NCBI GenBank assembly: GCA_945861445.1
Contig: CAMAVF010000016.1
Coordinates: 1 to 38,522 of the forward strand
Reading direction: 5' to 3'
Origin: Planctomicrobium piriforme
Lineage (GTDB): Bacteria; Planctomycetota; Planctomycetia; Planctomycetales; Planctomycetaceae
DNA: 38,522 bases
The notes beneath the pieces are model-generated. The model was not told the DNA's origin, searched no databases, and was given only the letters and a program-made list of their open reading frames with translations. The position numbers were made by a program, and so were the translations under genes. This document shows, one piece after another, positions 7,124 through 16,504 of the stretch; positions within the stretch are counted from its first letter, which is position 1; the number at the start of each line of letters is the position of its first letter.

Positions 7124-9580
7124 TCACGCCAACTTCAGCAACTTTCGTGTCAACCACTCGACACTTAATAATCCGATCAGCAAATACAAGACCCATTGGC
7201 GATCCCATAAGGCTCGCGGGACGTCAAATTGGATCTTGGTTGTGCTGCGATCGGGCAGCAGGCTGGCCAATTCCTTTTCTGCAGACTCAAACGGCAGGTA
7301 TTTACCACCCAGTTCGGCCGTCGCCAGACGCTGCAACTGGGCGGCATCTTGTTCCGGTTTGACGAACTCCAGCTTGGGGACTTCCACCTGCAAATACTGG
7401 ACGACTTGTTCGTTTGAATCAGGAATCGGCAATTCCAGGCGATAGCGTCCGGGAAGATTGGCGGTCAGCGTCCCCTGGAATTGACCGGCTCGCGTTTTGT
7501 CCGCCTGAAGTTGCAAGGGGGGGACCAGCCGTTTTCCACGGGGATCGACGACTTCCAAATCGACATGTGCCGCGACGAGTTCCTTGAACTGTTGATCCAG
7601 GAGATTGGCCCGGATTTGCACGGTCGCCCCCAGCGAATACGTTTGCCGCTCCAGCAACATGACGCCGCGATTGGTCCCGCGGAGCAACCGGCCCTGGCCC
7701 ACTTCACGAATGGCCTTGATCCAATAGCGTTCGAAGAACTTTTCATCGACCGCTCGCAACCGCCAGAGTTCTGGGCTGCCGAGATAGAGCACGCGGCCGG
7801 CCCCATAAAACTGACCTGCCAGCAGGATGGGCTTGCCATTTTCCGTGGCCGTCCGGCGATCCGCGAAGTAGGCGTAGACGGTGGCGCCGTCCTTCGCTTT
7901 GGTCGTCGGGTAGCAGCGGTAAACGCCCGCGAATTGTTTCCAGACCTGGGCCGAAGCTGCCGGTGTTTCATCGATCTGGAGGAACTCGGCTTCGACCCCA
8001 GCGCGGGTGAATTCAAACGGCCAAGCCTGCTGAAATTCATCGGATCGCAAATCAAAGTCAAACAGATCGGCACCCAGGACCACGGGGTACAGCGTGCGAA
8101 TCCCCTGGTACTCGGCGTTCGCACTGGCCAGTTCGGCCGTGAATACGTCGCCGGCGATCAGGATCAACCCTCCCGCATGCTGAAAGACCCACTTGCTGAG
8201 AGCCTCGCGACCCGCGGCAGGGACCTGCTTCCAGTCGGGATCAAAGCCGACGATGACATCGTATTGAAAGATCTCGGCCTCAGTCGCCGGAAATTCGAAC
8301 AGGAGTTTGGACGATTCCTGGCTGATTCCTGAACGACCCGTTTGCAGCCAGACGTCGAGCTCAATGCTGGGATCTCGAAACAATAAGTTCCGCGTGAACT
8401 GGTAGTCGCGCATCGGTCCGCCCGAAATCAGCAGGACCTTCGTCTTGCGCTCCGTGATTTCCACGGGCGGCAGAGCCTTTTCGTTATCTTCCACCGTCAA
8501 TTCCCGGACACCGGGTCCCGGCTTGAGGCGAATATTGTACATGCGCCGCCCCGATTCGGTCGGCTGGTAATCGAACACTACTGTCGCCGGGACGCCGTCT
8601 TCCAGCAGCGTGACATCTTTTGTCTGGACGACGGTCATCTGTCCCTGATCGACTTCCATCTTGCTGAGCAACTCAACCTGCACGCTCTTCCCGGTCAGAC
8701 CCTGGCCCTGGACGAAGGCCGTGATCGAGAACCCGTCGCCCTTGTGGACATGAGTGGGGGCTTGAGTGCTGGCGATCTGTACGTTGACCGGCCGCTCGGT
8801 CCCGCCGATGCCAATCGGAATCAGCCGCACTTTCGCCGCCGCTGCGGCGTCGCGAGCCGACGCCACTTCGACACCGGCATTACTCTGCCCATCGGTCACG
8901 ATGGCAATCCCGGATAAGGTCTCACCCGAGACTTCCCGAATTAACTGCAGCAAGGCTTCGCCGAGTCGCGTTTCGGTTCCCTGGGGATGCAAGGCCGTGG
9001 CCCAATCGACGGACGGCTCGGCTGTTACTGGCGATGGCGGGGCAGGGAAACCGGGCTGAGTTGCCGCCGGTACCGCCGCTCGCTGAGCAAAATTCTGGAT
9101 GTACCTGAGCTTGGAATCAAAGCCATATACGCCGACGTCATGCGTGCGGCGCAGGTCTTCAAGCAACTTTGATTTTTGTAACAGGTTAATGAGTGCGGCA
9201 GTACGTGTCTGTTCGGTCTCGGCAGTCACCGGAACGCTCGTCTTTGGCGTCTTCTCCGGGAAACTCATGGAAACCGAAGTATCCAGCAACAGGGCCACGC
9301 GGGAGGGTCGGACCTGGGACGTCTCGGTTCGTTCTTGCGGATCGAGAGCGACCACGCCCAGGCTGGCGAGCACACACAGCCGCAACAGCAACAGGAAGAG
9401 TCGCCAGAACCAATGGAGTCCCTGCGTGTCGCGGCGATAGCCCCAGCCGACCAGCAGCACGACTGCCACCGCACCGACTGCCAGACCTTGCCAGCCTTCG
9501 CGGCCAAACTCCCAGGCAATGCGCGTTCCCGGTGTCGGGTCAACTGCCAGCAGGGGCGTGAGCAGGCTTTGGAAAAACAT
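7124..9580 (-). CDS. vWA-domain membrane protein with GATase1-like region
   Basis: 818 residues from the ATG at 9580. That ATG overlaps the upstream gene's stop as TGATG, which argues for translational coupling; the open frame runs 51 codons further upstream, but that part is an out-of-frame shadow of the neighbour. Two membrane segments (about 31-48 and 58-79) precede a vWA domain with the metal-ion-dependent site DTSVS (D100, S102, S104) and a later TDGQSN. Next comes a region resembling class I glutamine-amidotransferase folds (KVLLISGGPMRDYQFTRNLL, GGLILIAGDVF) with no obvious catalytic Cys. Beta-rich modules and a C-terminal membrane helix (about 788-806) follow. The arrangement matches the large vWA proteins found beside BatA. 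It is probably anchored in the cytoplasmic membrane with its vWA domain binding a partner protein; the partner is unknown. Confidence 0.85.
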   Translation of the reverse strand: MFFQSLLTPLLAVDPTPGTRIAWEFGREGWQGLAVGAVAVVLLVGWGYRRDTQGLHWFWRLFLLLLRLCVLASLGVVALDPQERTETSQVRPSRVALLLDTSVSMSFPEKTPKTSVPVTAETEQTRTAALINLLQKSKLLEDLRRTHDVGVYGFDSKLRYIQNFAQRAAVPAATQPGFPAPPSPVTAEPSVDWATALHPQGTETRLGEALLQLIREVSGETLSGIAIVTDGQSNAGVEVASARDAAAAAKVRLIPIGIGGTERPVNVQIASTQAPTHVHKGDGFSITAFVQGQGLTGKSVQVELLSKMEVDQGQMTVVQTKDVTLLEDGVPATVVFDYQPTESGRRMYNIRLKPGPGVRELTVEDNEKALPPVEITERKTKVLLISGGPMRDYQFTRNLLFRDPSIELDVWLQTGRSGISQESSKLLFEFPATEAEIFQYDVIVGFDPDWKQVPAAGREALSKWVFQHAGGLILIAGDVFTAELASANAEYQGIRTLYPVVLGADLFDFDLRSDEFQQAWPFEFTRAGVEAEFLQIDETPAASAQVWKQFAGVYRCYPTTKAKDGATVYAYFADRRTATENGKPILLAGQFYGAGRVLYLGSPELWRLRAVDEKFFERYWIKAIREVGQGRLLRGTNRGVMLLERQTYSLGATVQIRANLLDQQFKELVAAHVDLEVVDPRGKRLVPPLQLQADKTRAGQFQGTLTANLPGRYRLELPIPDSNEQVVQYLQVEVPKLEFVKPEQDAAQLQRLATAELGGKYLPFESAEKELASLLPDRSTTKIQFDVPRALWDRQWVLYLLIGLLSVEWLTRKLLKLA

Positions 9581-11907
9581 CAGGCCTGCCCTTGTGTTAC
9601 GGGTTGCTGGCGACTGTCCTGGACAACGGCCTGTGGGGGTTGGGGACGTGACACAACGCCACGTCCGCCGGGTCGTTCGGGGGTGGACGGCGCGCGGGTC
9701 GATGGATGGAAACTGAGTCGCATCGCCAGCCACTGTTCGCCCAGCAGAACCACCAGGATGATCAACAGTAAGAAATCGCGAACTTCCTGTCCCGCCTGCC
9801 GCCCCTGGATCCAGTCGAAGTTGCCAAACTCCTGAATTCGAATCTGAGAGTCATTACCCAGCCGCCGCCGAATTTCGTCGGTCGAGGCCAGCTCCAGTTC
9901 GCTTTCCTCGATGGGGACATTGTAGGCGAGCAACAACGGATCGGTGCTTTCATCTTGTTTAAACCGCACGACGGTATAGATGCCTGGGACTCCCGTGTCG
10001 CGATAAGTCTCAGCCAGCCGCGTCTCGGCAGTCGGCGATGGTTGAGTTCCATTCGGTGGTTTGGGAACGACGGCGGTCAGCCGCACGATGCCGGTGGCAT
10101 CAGGCGGGCGGATCTCCAGTTGACTGCGGTAGACGGCCGGATCGAGCACGATCTCAATCGGCTCGCCGACTAGTCGTTGCGACGTGCTGCCGGCGTTGCG
10201 GGCGACGTATTGTTCGAGTTCCAATTGAAGCAGCACGTAACTGGGGTTACGCGGCCAATCGGTCCAGCGGACGCCGCAGGTTGTCAGGCAAGTGATGACC
10301 CGGCCCTTGCCGAACGCGTGTTCCAGGAAAGCGGGAGCCTTATTCCGAAAACGGCCGATGATCTTCACATTGGCGGGGGGCGCCCAGTCCTTTGGCGTGC
10401 CGACGTAATTGCTGATTCGCACATTGGCGACAAAAGGATTGTCCTGACCCTGAAAGGCGCGGAAGATCGGATGATTCTCGAAGCTGAGGTCGGGCGCGGG
10501 GTTGGTGACGTCGACGGTCAGTTCGTTGACCGTGCTCAATGGTGCCGGGAACAGTCCTTTGCTCTCTTCATACAACTTTTCGGTGTAGAACGCCGGTCGC
10601 ACTTGCGGACCAAGGAACCACACTAAGCCGCCCCCCGCCGCGACATAGTCTTTCAACACCCGCAAGGCGTCCGCGGGAACTTCGGCGACGTCCAGCATGT
10701 AGATCGTGCCGAAAGCCTGCAGCGGTTGCCGCCGCAGAAACTCCACGTTTTCAATCACAGGTGCGAAACCGGTCAAGCCGGCTGTCGGAGCCAGTGCATC
10801 CTGCAGATAGAGCGCTTCGCCGTCGGCGAGATTTCCCGAGATGATCAGGATCGGATTCGACGGAGCAATGTCGACCGTCAAATAGCGAACATTGTCGGCT
10901 TCAAGTGCATCCGCTGGCAGGGCCACGTGGATTTCATGCTTGCCGGGCGTGTTGCTGACGATATCAAACTCGCGCGTCACTTCCGCGCCCGCTTCGAGTT
11001 CATCGATTGCCACGCTGAGGGGCAGCTTCTGCCCATCCTGCAGGACCGACAGGCGCACATTCTTGGCGACTTGATCGCCCAGGTTCTTGATGCGGGTCCG
11101 CAGCCGCAACGGCACATTGGCCGCGGCGAGGTTGACCGTGCTGATCAGATCGGTGACCGCCAGATTGGCGTGTCGCGTGGGGACCGACCGGACCAGATTC
11201 ACGTCGACTCCCGACTTGTCGAGATCCCGCAAGGCTACCGCCAGGGCAGATTCCGGTCCCCAGTCACGGCTGCGGAAATCGCTGATCACATGCAGATGCT
11301 TGGCCGCCGCCGGATTCTTCAACTGCTGCCCGGCCACCTGCAATCCGGCCACCATGTCCAGACCGCGATGCGAACACTTTAGATTCTCGAGCTTGGTTTC
11401 GAGTTCATTCAGTAGCGTCGGATCGAGACTCGCCTGGGTTAATAGCGGCTGATCCGGTTGAGAGAGGAGCAACAGCGAGAGATTCTGAGTCCCCGCCTGA
11501 CGGGCACCCTGTTGGGCAATCTTGCGGACTGCGTCGACTGCCGATTGAAATGCGGAAGTCTCGGCCCAGTGATCGTCCATCGAGCCGCTGTCGTCGATCA
11601 ACACGACGTGATGGGTCTTTTCACCCTGCAGCACCAGCAACTGGCTGGGGTCAAAAAACGGTCTTGCAATCAACGCCACGAGCAACACGACCGCCGCCAT
11701 GCGCAGCAAGAGCAACAAAAGTTGCTCGAGCAGCAGCTTGCGGCGATTCTTCTGCTGGCTTTGCAGCAAAAATTCCATCGCGGCAAAGCGCACCCGACGG
11801 TAACGCATGCGGTTGATCAAATGAATGATCACCGGCAGCGCGACCAGGCCGAGGCCGGGAAGCACGAATGCGGGGTGAATAAAAAACTGCGACAACCAGG
11901 CGGTCAT
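9580..11907 (-). CDS. BatA-type vWA-domain membrane protein
   Basis: 775 residues. The N-terminal BatA (aerotolerance regulator N-terminal) module has two membrane segments (about 13-31 and 62-82) around the typical IIHLINRMRYRRVRFAAMEF motif. The vWA domain follows with DDSGSM at 105-110 as its metal-ion-dependent adhesion site. Further on is a GATase1-like region (ILIISGNLADGEALYLQDAL; GGGLVWFLGPQV), then beta-rich sequence and a C-terminal membrane helix near 715-735. BatA proteins usually work with a MoxR AAA+ ATPase and a DUF58 protein; neither is in this window. The stop codon overlaps the next gene's start (TGATG). It is the first gene of the six-gene envelope locus. Function in planctomycetes is unknown. 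Confidence 0.88.
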   Translation of the reverse strand: MTAWLSQFFIHPAFVLPGLGLVALPVIIHLINRMRYRRVRFAAMEFLLQSQQKNRRKLLLEQLLLLLLRMAAVVLLVALIARPFFDPSQLLVLQGEKTHHVVLIDDSGSMDDHWAETSAFQSAVDAVRKIAQQGARQAGTQNLSLLLLSQPDQPLLTQASLDPTLLNELETKLENLKCSHRGLDMVAGLQVAGQQLKNPAAAKHLHVISDFRSRDWGPESALAVALRDLDKSGVDVNLVRSVPTRHANLAVTDLISTVNLAAANVPLRLRTRIKNLGDQVAKNVRLSVLQDGQKLPLSVAIDELEAGAEVTREFDIVSNTPGKHEIHVALPADALEADNVRYLTVDIAPSNPILIISGNLADGEALYLQDALAPTAGLTGFAPVIENVEFLRRQPLQAFGTIYMLDVAEVPADALRVLKDYVAAGGGLVWFLGPQVRPAFYTEKLYEESKGLFPAPLSTVNELTVDVTNPAPDLSFENHPIFRAFQGQDNPFVANVRISNYVGTPKDWAPPANVKIIGRFRNKAPAFLEHAFGKGRVITCLTTCGVRWTDWPRNPSYVLLQLELEQYVARNAGSTSQRLVGEPIEIVLDPAVYRSQLEIRPPDATGIVRLTAVVPKPPNGTQPSPTAETRLAETYRDTGVPGIYTVVRFKQDESTDPLLLAYNVPIEESELELASTDEIRRRLGNDSQIRIQEFGNFDWIQGRQAGQEVRDFLLLIILVVLLGEQWLAMRLSFHPSTRAPSTPERPGGRGVVSRPQPPQAVVQDSRQQPVTQGQA

Positions 11908-11942
11908 GTCAGCCCTGACAGGTGATATTGTGTTATCGTCGC

Positions 11943-11990
11943 TCCCCTCGCCCTGGTACTCCGGGGAGAGGGGCCGGGGGTGAGGGGGGA
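11943..11990 (+). repeat. Single GC-rich repeat arm
   Basis: Starts TCCCCTCGCCCTGGTACTCC and ends in a G-rich GGGGGTGAGGGGGG run. It belongs to the family that occurs as inverted pairs at 16111-16292 and 30147-30320, but here only one arm is present. It occupies most of the 93-bp gap between aroDE and the BatA-like gene, both on the minus strand. The arm alone can form a hairpin (CTCCCC with GGGGAG). Confidence 0.75.
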
Positions 11991-12000
11991 TCTGTGGGAA

Positions 12001-13554
12001 TTACGGTTTGCTTTCTGGACTTGCTCCTCTGGGAACTTCCTCATCTTCATCCTTCACGGTCACCGCGGAGATCACTCGTCGCAATTTGCGTTGCATGATC
12101 TCCAGGGGAGCCGGCTGCCCCGTAAACTTTTCGAATTGAACGGCCGCCTGCCGAACGAACATCTCGACCCCCGACACCGTCTTGCAACCGCGCAGCTTCG
12201 CATGCTTCAAGAACAAAGTCTGTTCGGGATTGTAGATTGTATCGAAGACCACCATGCCTTCGCGCAGCCAGTTTTCTGCAAATGGTGATTCGTTGACTCC
12301 CGGATGCATCCCGACCGACGTGCAGTTGATCAGCACATCGGCGTATTGCGAGCCGCGATTTTCCCAGGTGACCTGCTGACAGCCCAGGTGTTTGGCCAGG
12401 TCCACCGCCCGTGTATGAGTCCGGTTGGTAACCGTCAACGCACCGCCGCAGTTCATCACTCCCATCCCAATCGCCCGGGCCACGCCACCACATCCCAGGA
12501 CCAGGACCTTCTTGCCCTGCAAGAATTCTTCCGGCGTCGGGGCCTTGCCGTCCGCGTCCTTGCCCGCCTGGGCCAGGCTCTGCAATGCCGCGTCGTAGTC
12601 GCTGTTCGATGCCCACCACTGCTGGTCCGCATCCTGATACATCGTGTTGGCGGCCCCGATCTGCTCGACCGGACCGTCGTAGTTCTGGACCAGAGACACC
12701 ACCGCTTCCTTGTGCGGAATCGTGACGCTGTAGCCTTTCACATCCATCCATTTGAATTGCTCCAGCGTGTGTTTCAATTGATCGCGTGGAACGCGGAACG
12801 GCACGTAGACCTTGTTGAGTCCCAACGCTTTGTACGCAGCATTGTGAATCAGGGGACTCATGCTGTGCCCGACGGGATCGCCCAGCACTCCGAAGATTTC
12901 GGTGTCCGGACCAATCTGGTCGTAACGATAGATCCGCTTCATGTCCTCGAACGACAACTGGCCCGGCGCCATCTGGCGATCTTTGTTGAACGTGGCATAG
13001 GTGAAGGGCGAGCCGAATTTGCCGCACAAGATGCGGCTGAAGGCGCCCAGTTCTCCCATGCAAAAGCCGACTGTCGGGACCCGCGATTCCTTGACCAGTT
13101 GCAGCATGCGAATGGAATCGGCGGGCGTATGAGCCATCGTCACGATCTTGATGATGTCGGGATCCAGTTTGCACAACCGCTCATGAATGGCCTCCAGGTC
13201 GCGGGGCGTTTCCTCGAAGTCATGATGACTGACAATGCGCTTGGTCTTGCCATAGCGCGGGATTCTGCCGGCCGTGTCCTCTTCCAGATCGACGTATTCG
13301 ACTTCCGACACAATGGCCGCTCGCAGCAGAGTTTGACGTTGTTCCTCGCCCCCCTTCCACAAACCTTTGTCCTGACCCCGGCGACAGGTGACGATCACGG
13401 GTGTCGGTCGCTCTTTCAGCAACCGCGTCATGTCGGGCAGGTGTGATAGCCAATCGAGCCGTAACTCCACCAATTCGGCACCGCGCTGAGCCAGTGATTG
13501 GTGCTCGACAATCATCATTTTGTGCCGGGTGCGGCCGAGACTGACGCAAATCAT
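12001..13554 (-). CDS. aroDE: Bifunctional 3-dehydroquinate dehydratase/shikimate dehydrogenase
   Basis: 517 residues, two enzymes of the shikimate pathway in one cytoplasmic chain. Residues 1 to about 220 are a type I 3-dehydroquinate dehydratase: the general-base His is in SHHDFEET (His111) and the Schiff-base Lys is in DIIKIVT (Lys136). Residues about 228-500 are shikimate 5-dehydrogenase: substrate-binding GDPVGHSMSPLIHNAA, the catalytic Lys in GYSVTIPHKEAV, the NADP-binding turn GCGGVARAIG followed by TNRT, and INCTSVGM. The protein converts 3-dehydroquinate to shikimate via 3-dehydroshikimate. This fusion order is known in plants, chlamydiae and some planctomycetes. A charged tail of about 20 residues ends the chain. 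No other aro gene is next to it. Confidence 0.95.
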   Translation of the reverse strand: MICVSLGRTRHKMMIVEHQSLAQRGAELVELRLDWLSHLPDMTRLLKERPTPVIVTCRRGQDKGLWKGGEEQRQTLLRAAIVSEVEYVDLEEDTAGRIPRYGKTKRIVSHHDFEETPRDLEAIHERLCKLDPDIIKIVTMAHTPADSIRMLQLVKESRVPTVGFCMGELGAFSRILCGKFGSPFTYATFNKDRQMAPGQLSFEDMKRIYRYDQIGPDTEIFGVLGDPVGHSMSPLIHNAAYKALGLNKVYVPFRVPRDQLKHTLEQFKWMDVKGYSVTIPHKEAVVSLVQNYDGPVEQIGAANTMYQDADQQWWASNSDYDAALQSLAQAGKDADGKAPTPEEFLQGKKVLVLGCGGVARAIGMGVMNCGGALTVTNRTHTRAVDLAKHLGCQQVTWENRGSQYADVLINCTSVGMHPGVNESPFAENWLREGMVVFDTIYNPEQTLFLKHAKLRGCKTVSGVEMFVRQAAVQFEKFTGQPAPLEIMQRKLRRVISAVTVKDEDEEVPRGASPESKP

Positions 13555-13677
13555 CGAAACTGAACCTGCATCCTGCGATGAAACCAGAAAATCACTTGCG
13601 CGACACCATTGGCGTCGGCAAATGGAATCTTAGCGACCCCCGGTACGAGACACCAGAACGGAAGAGGTCTGGGGGAA

Positions 13678-13752
13678 ATGACGAATGACGAAATCCGAAT
13701 GACGAAAGAATGACCAAGGACCAGTCTCGAAGGACCAAGGACCAAGGACAAA
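13678..13752 (+). repeat. Degenerate short tandem tract
   Basis: The 409-bp gap between aroDE and the glycosyltransferase (divergent genes) carries a run of AATGACGAA-like units followed by GGACCAA-like units (GGACCAAGGACCAAGGACAA). It looks like decayed microsatellite sequence. Beyond it (13753-13963) I see a short CTTGG/CCAAG hairpin and no convincing gene. Confidence 0.6.
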
Positions 13753-13963
13753 TAACTAATGCTGCCCTTCCGCAACGCCACGTTGCCAAAACACCACACG
13801 CCTCCAGCCTCCAATTTGGATCGCAGTTCACTCTGCCCTTGGAAAAACCAAGGCTGCGATTGTTAAGACGTCTTGACACTTTTGTACGGCACGGGCTTTG
13901 CGTTTGACACGATCAATGCACTTTTTGTGCAATGGCGAACCTTCACGAATTCGGGGCTATTCC

Positions 13964-14989
13964 ATGTCGTTGATCCACACCCGCATTACACCTGCGGCCG
14001 ATACTGTCGCAGCTGCTGTCAACCCTTCCCAGCCCTTGGAAGCATTGGAAGCCGCGGAAGGCTTGTTGCAGGACGAGCTCAATGCATCACCGCTCGTCAG
14101 TGTCGTCATTCCCACCTACAACCGGGCCAGGGTGGTTGAGCGGGCTCTGAAAACGGCGTTTGCGCAGACCTATCGCAATCTGGAAATCATCATCGTTGAT
14201 GACGGATCCACCGATGACACGGAAGCCGCACTGGCCCCGTTCCAGGACCGCATTGGCTACTTTTATCAAAAAAACCAGGGTGCATCGGCCGCCCGCAATC
14301 GAGCCATCCAGGAAGCCAGGGGGAAGTACATCGCCTTCCTGGATTCGGACGACGAGTGGTTGCCGACAAAGCTGGAGCAGCAAATAGCCCTGCTGGAGTC
14401 GCGACCAGATCTGTCCTTCGTGGCCTGCCTGTCAACGAATGAAACCAGAACCTACACCGACTACGACGATCACGACAAACAATTCCTGAAATTCATTCTG
14501 CAACCCTTTACGCAGAACATGACGCGTTACGTCGTCCGGCGCGAGTGCTTCGAAAAGTTTGGTCTGTTTGATACTTCAATCCACGGGCCCGAGGACTGGG
14601 AATTGTGGCTGCGACTGTTGCAGAACGGCTGCCGCTTTGGATTCGTGCCCGAGGTGCTGATGGCCTACACGTCCAGCGACGACGCCATCAGCAGCCGGCC
14701 CTATGCCATGCTAGCGGGGGAAGCGATCATCCGCCAACGCTACGTTGAGTCGTTGCCGAGCTTCTGGCAACGCCTGCGGCTGGGAACCTGGTTTCGCGCC
14801 CGATCCTACATGAACGCGGCCGTTTGCTTCCGGGAAGAGGGCAAACTCTGGAAGAGTCTGGGTTACATGCTGAGCTCGGTTCTGATCAGCCCCTTCGGCC
14901 CACGAAACAATTTACGGTTGCGAGTGCTGGTGGCCCTGGTGCGAGCGTTAATACTCCGGCCATTTCAGTCAAATCGCAGCGGGTCCTGA
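13964..14989 (+). CDS. Family 2 glycosyltransferase
   Basis: 341 residues from the ATG at 13964; an upstream in-frame ATG at 13898 would add 22 residues of unlikely sequence. The GT-A fold shows VSVVIPTYN (45-53), the nucleotide-binding DDGSTDDT (79-86), the metal-binding DSDD (117-120) and a probable acceptor-side acid in GPEDWELWLR (208-217). The fold ends near residue 240, and a basic, helical C-terminal part may lie against the membrane. Such enzymes transfer a sugar from a nucleotide donor to a growing glycan; substrates cannot be read from sequence. It lies 182 bp before a methyltransferase on the same strand, and a sugar-nucleotide dehydrogenase follows further on, which fits a surface-glycan role. 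Confidence 0.9.
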   Translation: MSLIHTRITPAADTVAAAVNPSQPLEALEAAEGLLQDELNASPLVSVVIPTYNRARVVERALKTAFAQTYRNLEIIIVDDGSTDDTEAALAPFQDRIGYFYQKNQGASAARNRAIQEARGKYIAFLDSDDEWLPTKLEQQIALLESRPDLSFVACLSTNETRTYTDYDDHDKQFLKFILQPFTQNMTRYVVRRECFEKFGLFDTSIHGPEDWELWLRLLQNGCRFGFVPEVLMAYTSSDDAISSRPYAMLAGEAIIRQRYVESLPSFWQRLRLGTWFRARSYMNAAVCFREEGKLWKSLGYMLSSVLISPFGPRNNLRLRVLVALVRALILRPFQSNRSGS

Positions 14990-15029
14990 TGATTTCAAGC
15001 GAGTGAATTCTGATGGATTTGAGGGTGAT

Positions 15030-15055
15030 GCACTCGCTTGCGCTGCGAGCTTGTA
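15030..15055 (+). repeat. Copy of 26-bp dispersed repeat
   Basis: GCACTCGCTTGCGCTGCGAG followed by CTTGTA, one mismatch (G for T) from the 2426-2451 copy. It lies in the gap between the glycosyltransferase and methyltransferase genes. Confidence 0.8.
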
Positions 15056-15171
15056 TTCAGCGGGCCGCACCAGTTTGACATCTCGGCCGCGTGACCTATT
15101 CTCAAATGATGTCAATCGAGTGAGCAGATGTCGCGGCCCGCGATGCGGCACTCATCGCCACGAGGAACAGC

Positions 15172-16047
15172 ATGGTAACTGCAACGGCCAACGTGACTTC
15201 CGAGAAATGCCCGATGTGTGGCTCGGCCTCGAATCGGACCGTCTGCGAACGCGCGCGTCTGGGTCGCCAGTGGGCTTTGACCGAGTGCCGGGCCTGCCGA
15301 TTGCACTTCACCGCACCCATCCCGACTCAAGACGATTTGGTCGCCTTTTACCAGGGGGATTATCATTCCGACCTGCGGATTGAAGCGGGGACCGAAAAGG
15401 CATTCGATGCCAAGTATCAGCGTTACGCCGATGCGCTCGGACGGCATCTGCCGCTCGGACGCGTGGTGGATGTCGGGTGCAGCACGGGATTGCTGGTCCG
15501 CAAGTTGTGTGATCGGGGCTATGACGCCGAAGGGATCGAATTGAATGCGGACAGCGCTGCCTGGGGCCGCGACAACTACGACGTCATCATTCATTCCAAA
15601 CCGCTGGAAGCTTGCCCGTACGGTCCCGAATCGCTGGATGCGATTCTCTTCACGGATGTTCTCGAACACACACAGCATCCGCGCGATTATCTGCGCGAAG
15701 CCGGGCGGCGGCTGGTTCCCGGCGGCATTGCGCTCGTCACCTTTCCGGACATCTGGTCGATCGAGTCACGCTATCATTATCTGCTGTCCAAGCTGCTGCG
15801 GAGAGATTGGATGTGGGGCAATTGCCATGTGCCCCTGCATGTCTGGGAATTCACCCGTGTGACGGCCGAAGCATGCTTCACTGGGGCCGGCTTCGAGGTC
15901 GTCGAGTTCCGCCGGACGCAACCCGCGCCGGAACCTGTCGACTCTCTGGCACTGAAAGTTCTCTCGGCACCGACCAACCTCCTGTCCTGGCCGCTGCTCA
16001 GCAGTTGGTTCGGGACGCAGATGGAGTTCGTCATTCGGAAGGTGTGA
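15172..16047 (+). CDS. Class I SAM-dependent methyltransferase with N-terminal zinc ribbon
   Basis: 291 residues. An N-terminal zinc-ribbon-like element has Cys13/Cys16 (CPMCG) and Cys39/Cys42 (CRACR). It is followed by a Rossmann methyltransferase domain: motif I VVDVGCSTG (98-106), the acidic ribose-binding residue in GIELN (121-125) and DVLEH (162-166). The layout matches methyltransferases with a CxxC...CxxC head that act in sugar or cell-surface glycan biosynthesis. The substrate here is unknown. GAGGAA lies about 6 nt upstream of the ATG. A companion role with the preceding glycosyltransferase is inferred from adjacency. Confidence 0.88.
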   Translation: MVTATANVTSEKCPMCGSASNRTVCERARLGRQWALTECRACRLHFTAPIPTQDDLVAFYQGDYHSDLRIEAGTEKAFDAKYQRYADALGRHLPLGRVVDVGCSTGLLVRKLCDRGYDAEGIELNADSAAWGRDNYDVIIHSKPLEACPYGPESLDAILFTDVLEHTQHPRDYLREAGRRLVPGGIALVTFPDIWSIESRYHYLLSKLLRRDWMWGNCHVPLHVWEFTRVTAEACFTGAGFEVVEFRRTQPAPEPVDSLALKVLSAPTNLLSWPLLSSWFGTQMEFVIRKV

Positions 16048-16110
16048 GGTCGCTGTTCTGGTCTTGTAGGCTCTCGGTATCAAAATATTGGACACCCGCG
16101 CGATGAATTA

Positions 16111-16292
16111 CTCTCCCCTCGCCTCGGTAATCCGGGGAGAGGGGCTGGGGGTGAGGGGGCTTCGATCAACCTTCGAGTTTCGAGTTTGGAAACAGTCCCA
16201 TACGAGCGTCTTTGATTCAATCACTAACCGATAGACTGCGATTTCCCCTCACCCCGGACCCCTCTCCCCGGATTACCGGGGCGAGGGGAGAT
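16111..16292. repeat. MITE-like inverted-repeat element (GC-rich arms)
   Basis: The left arm (16111-16160) and right arm (16243-16292) are near-perfect reverse complements of about 48 bp. Each pairs CCCCTCGCC...GGTAATCCGGGGAG against its mirror, with an unrelated AT-richer spacer of 82 bp between them. The element lies in the 457-bp gap before the LamG gene and would fold into a long stem. A second paired element is at 30147-30320 and a lone arm at 11943-11990. No transposase is nearby. The remainder of the gap holds no recognisable gene. Confidence 0.85.
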
Positions 16293-16504
16293 AGAACCTC
16301 GAAGTTGATTGCGATCGAGATATCGGTCCACCCATGACCCGATACGTTCCTCCATACCGGCTCTCGCCTTCCGGTGGCGACCTTCGACCACCACAGCTAT
16401 CATGCTCCGATCAAGTGAGGGCGCGTTCCATCGGTAGTGGAATCGCGAACCGTCACTCCGTTGAGCGTCGCGCTCGGTCCTTTCAGTCGCAGGAGAACAA
16501 TCTC

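Noticed and set aside
11943-11990. Rho-independent terminator for aroDE
   Set aside because: The hairpin is a repeat arm and no U-tract follows it on the minus strand.
12304-13446. 380-codon plus-strand open frame opposite aroDE
   Set aside because: Antisense to an enzyme with all catalytic residues in place; no recognisable domain.
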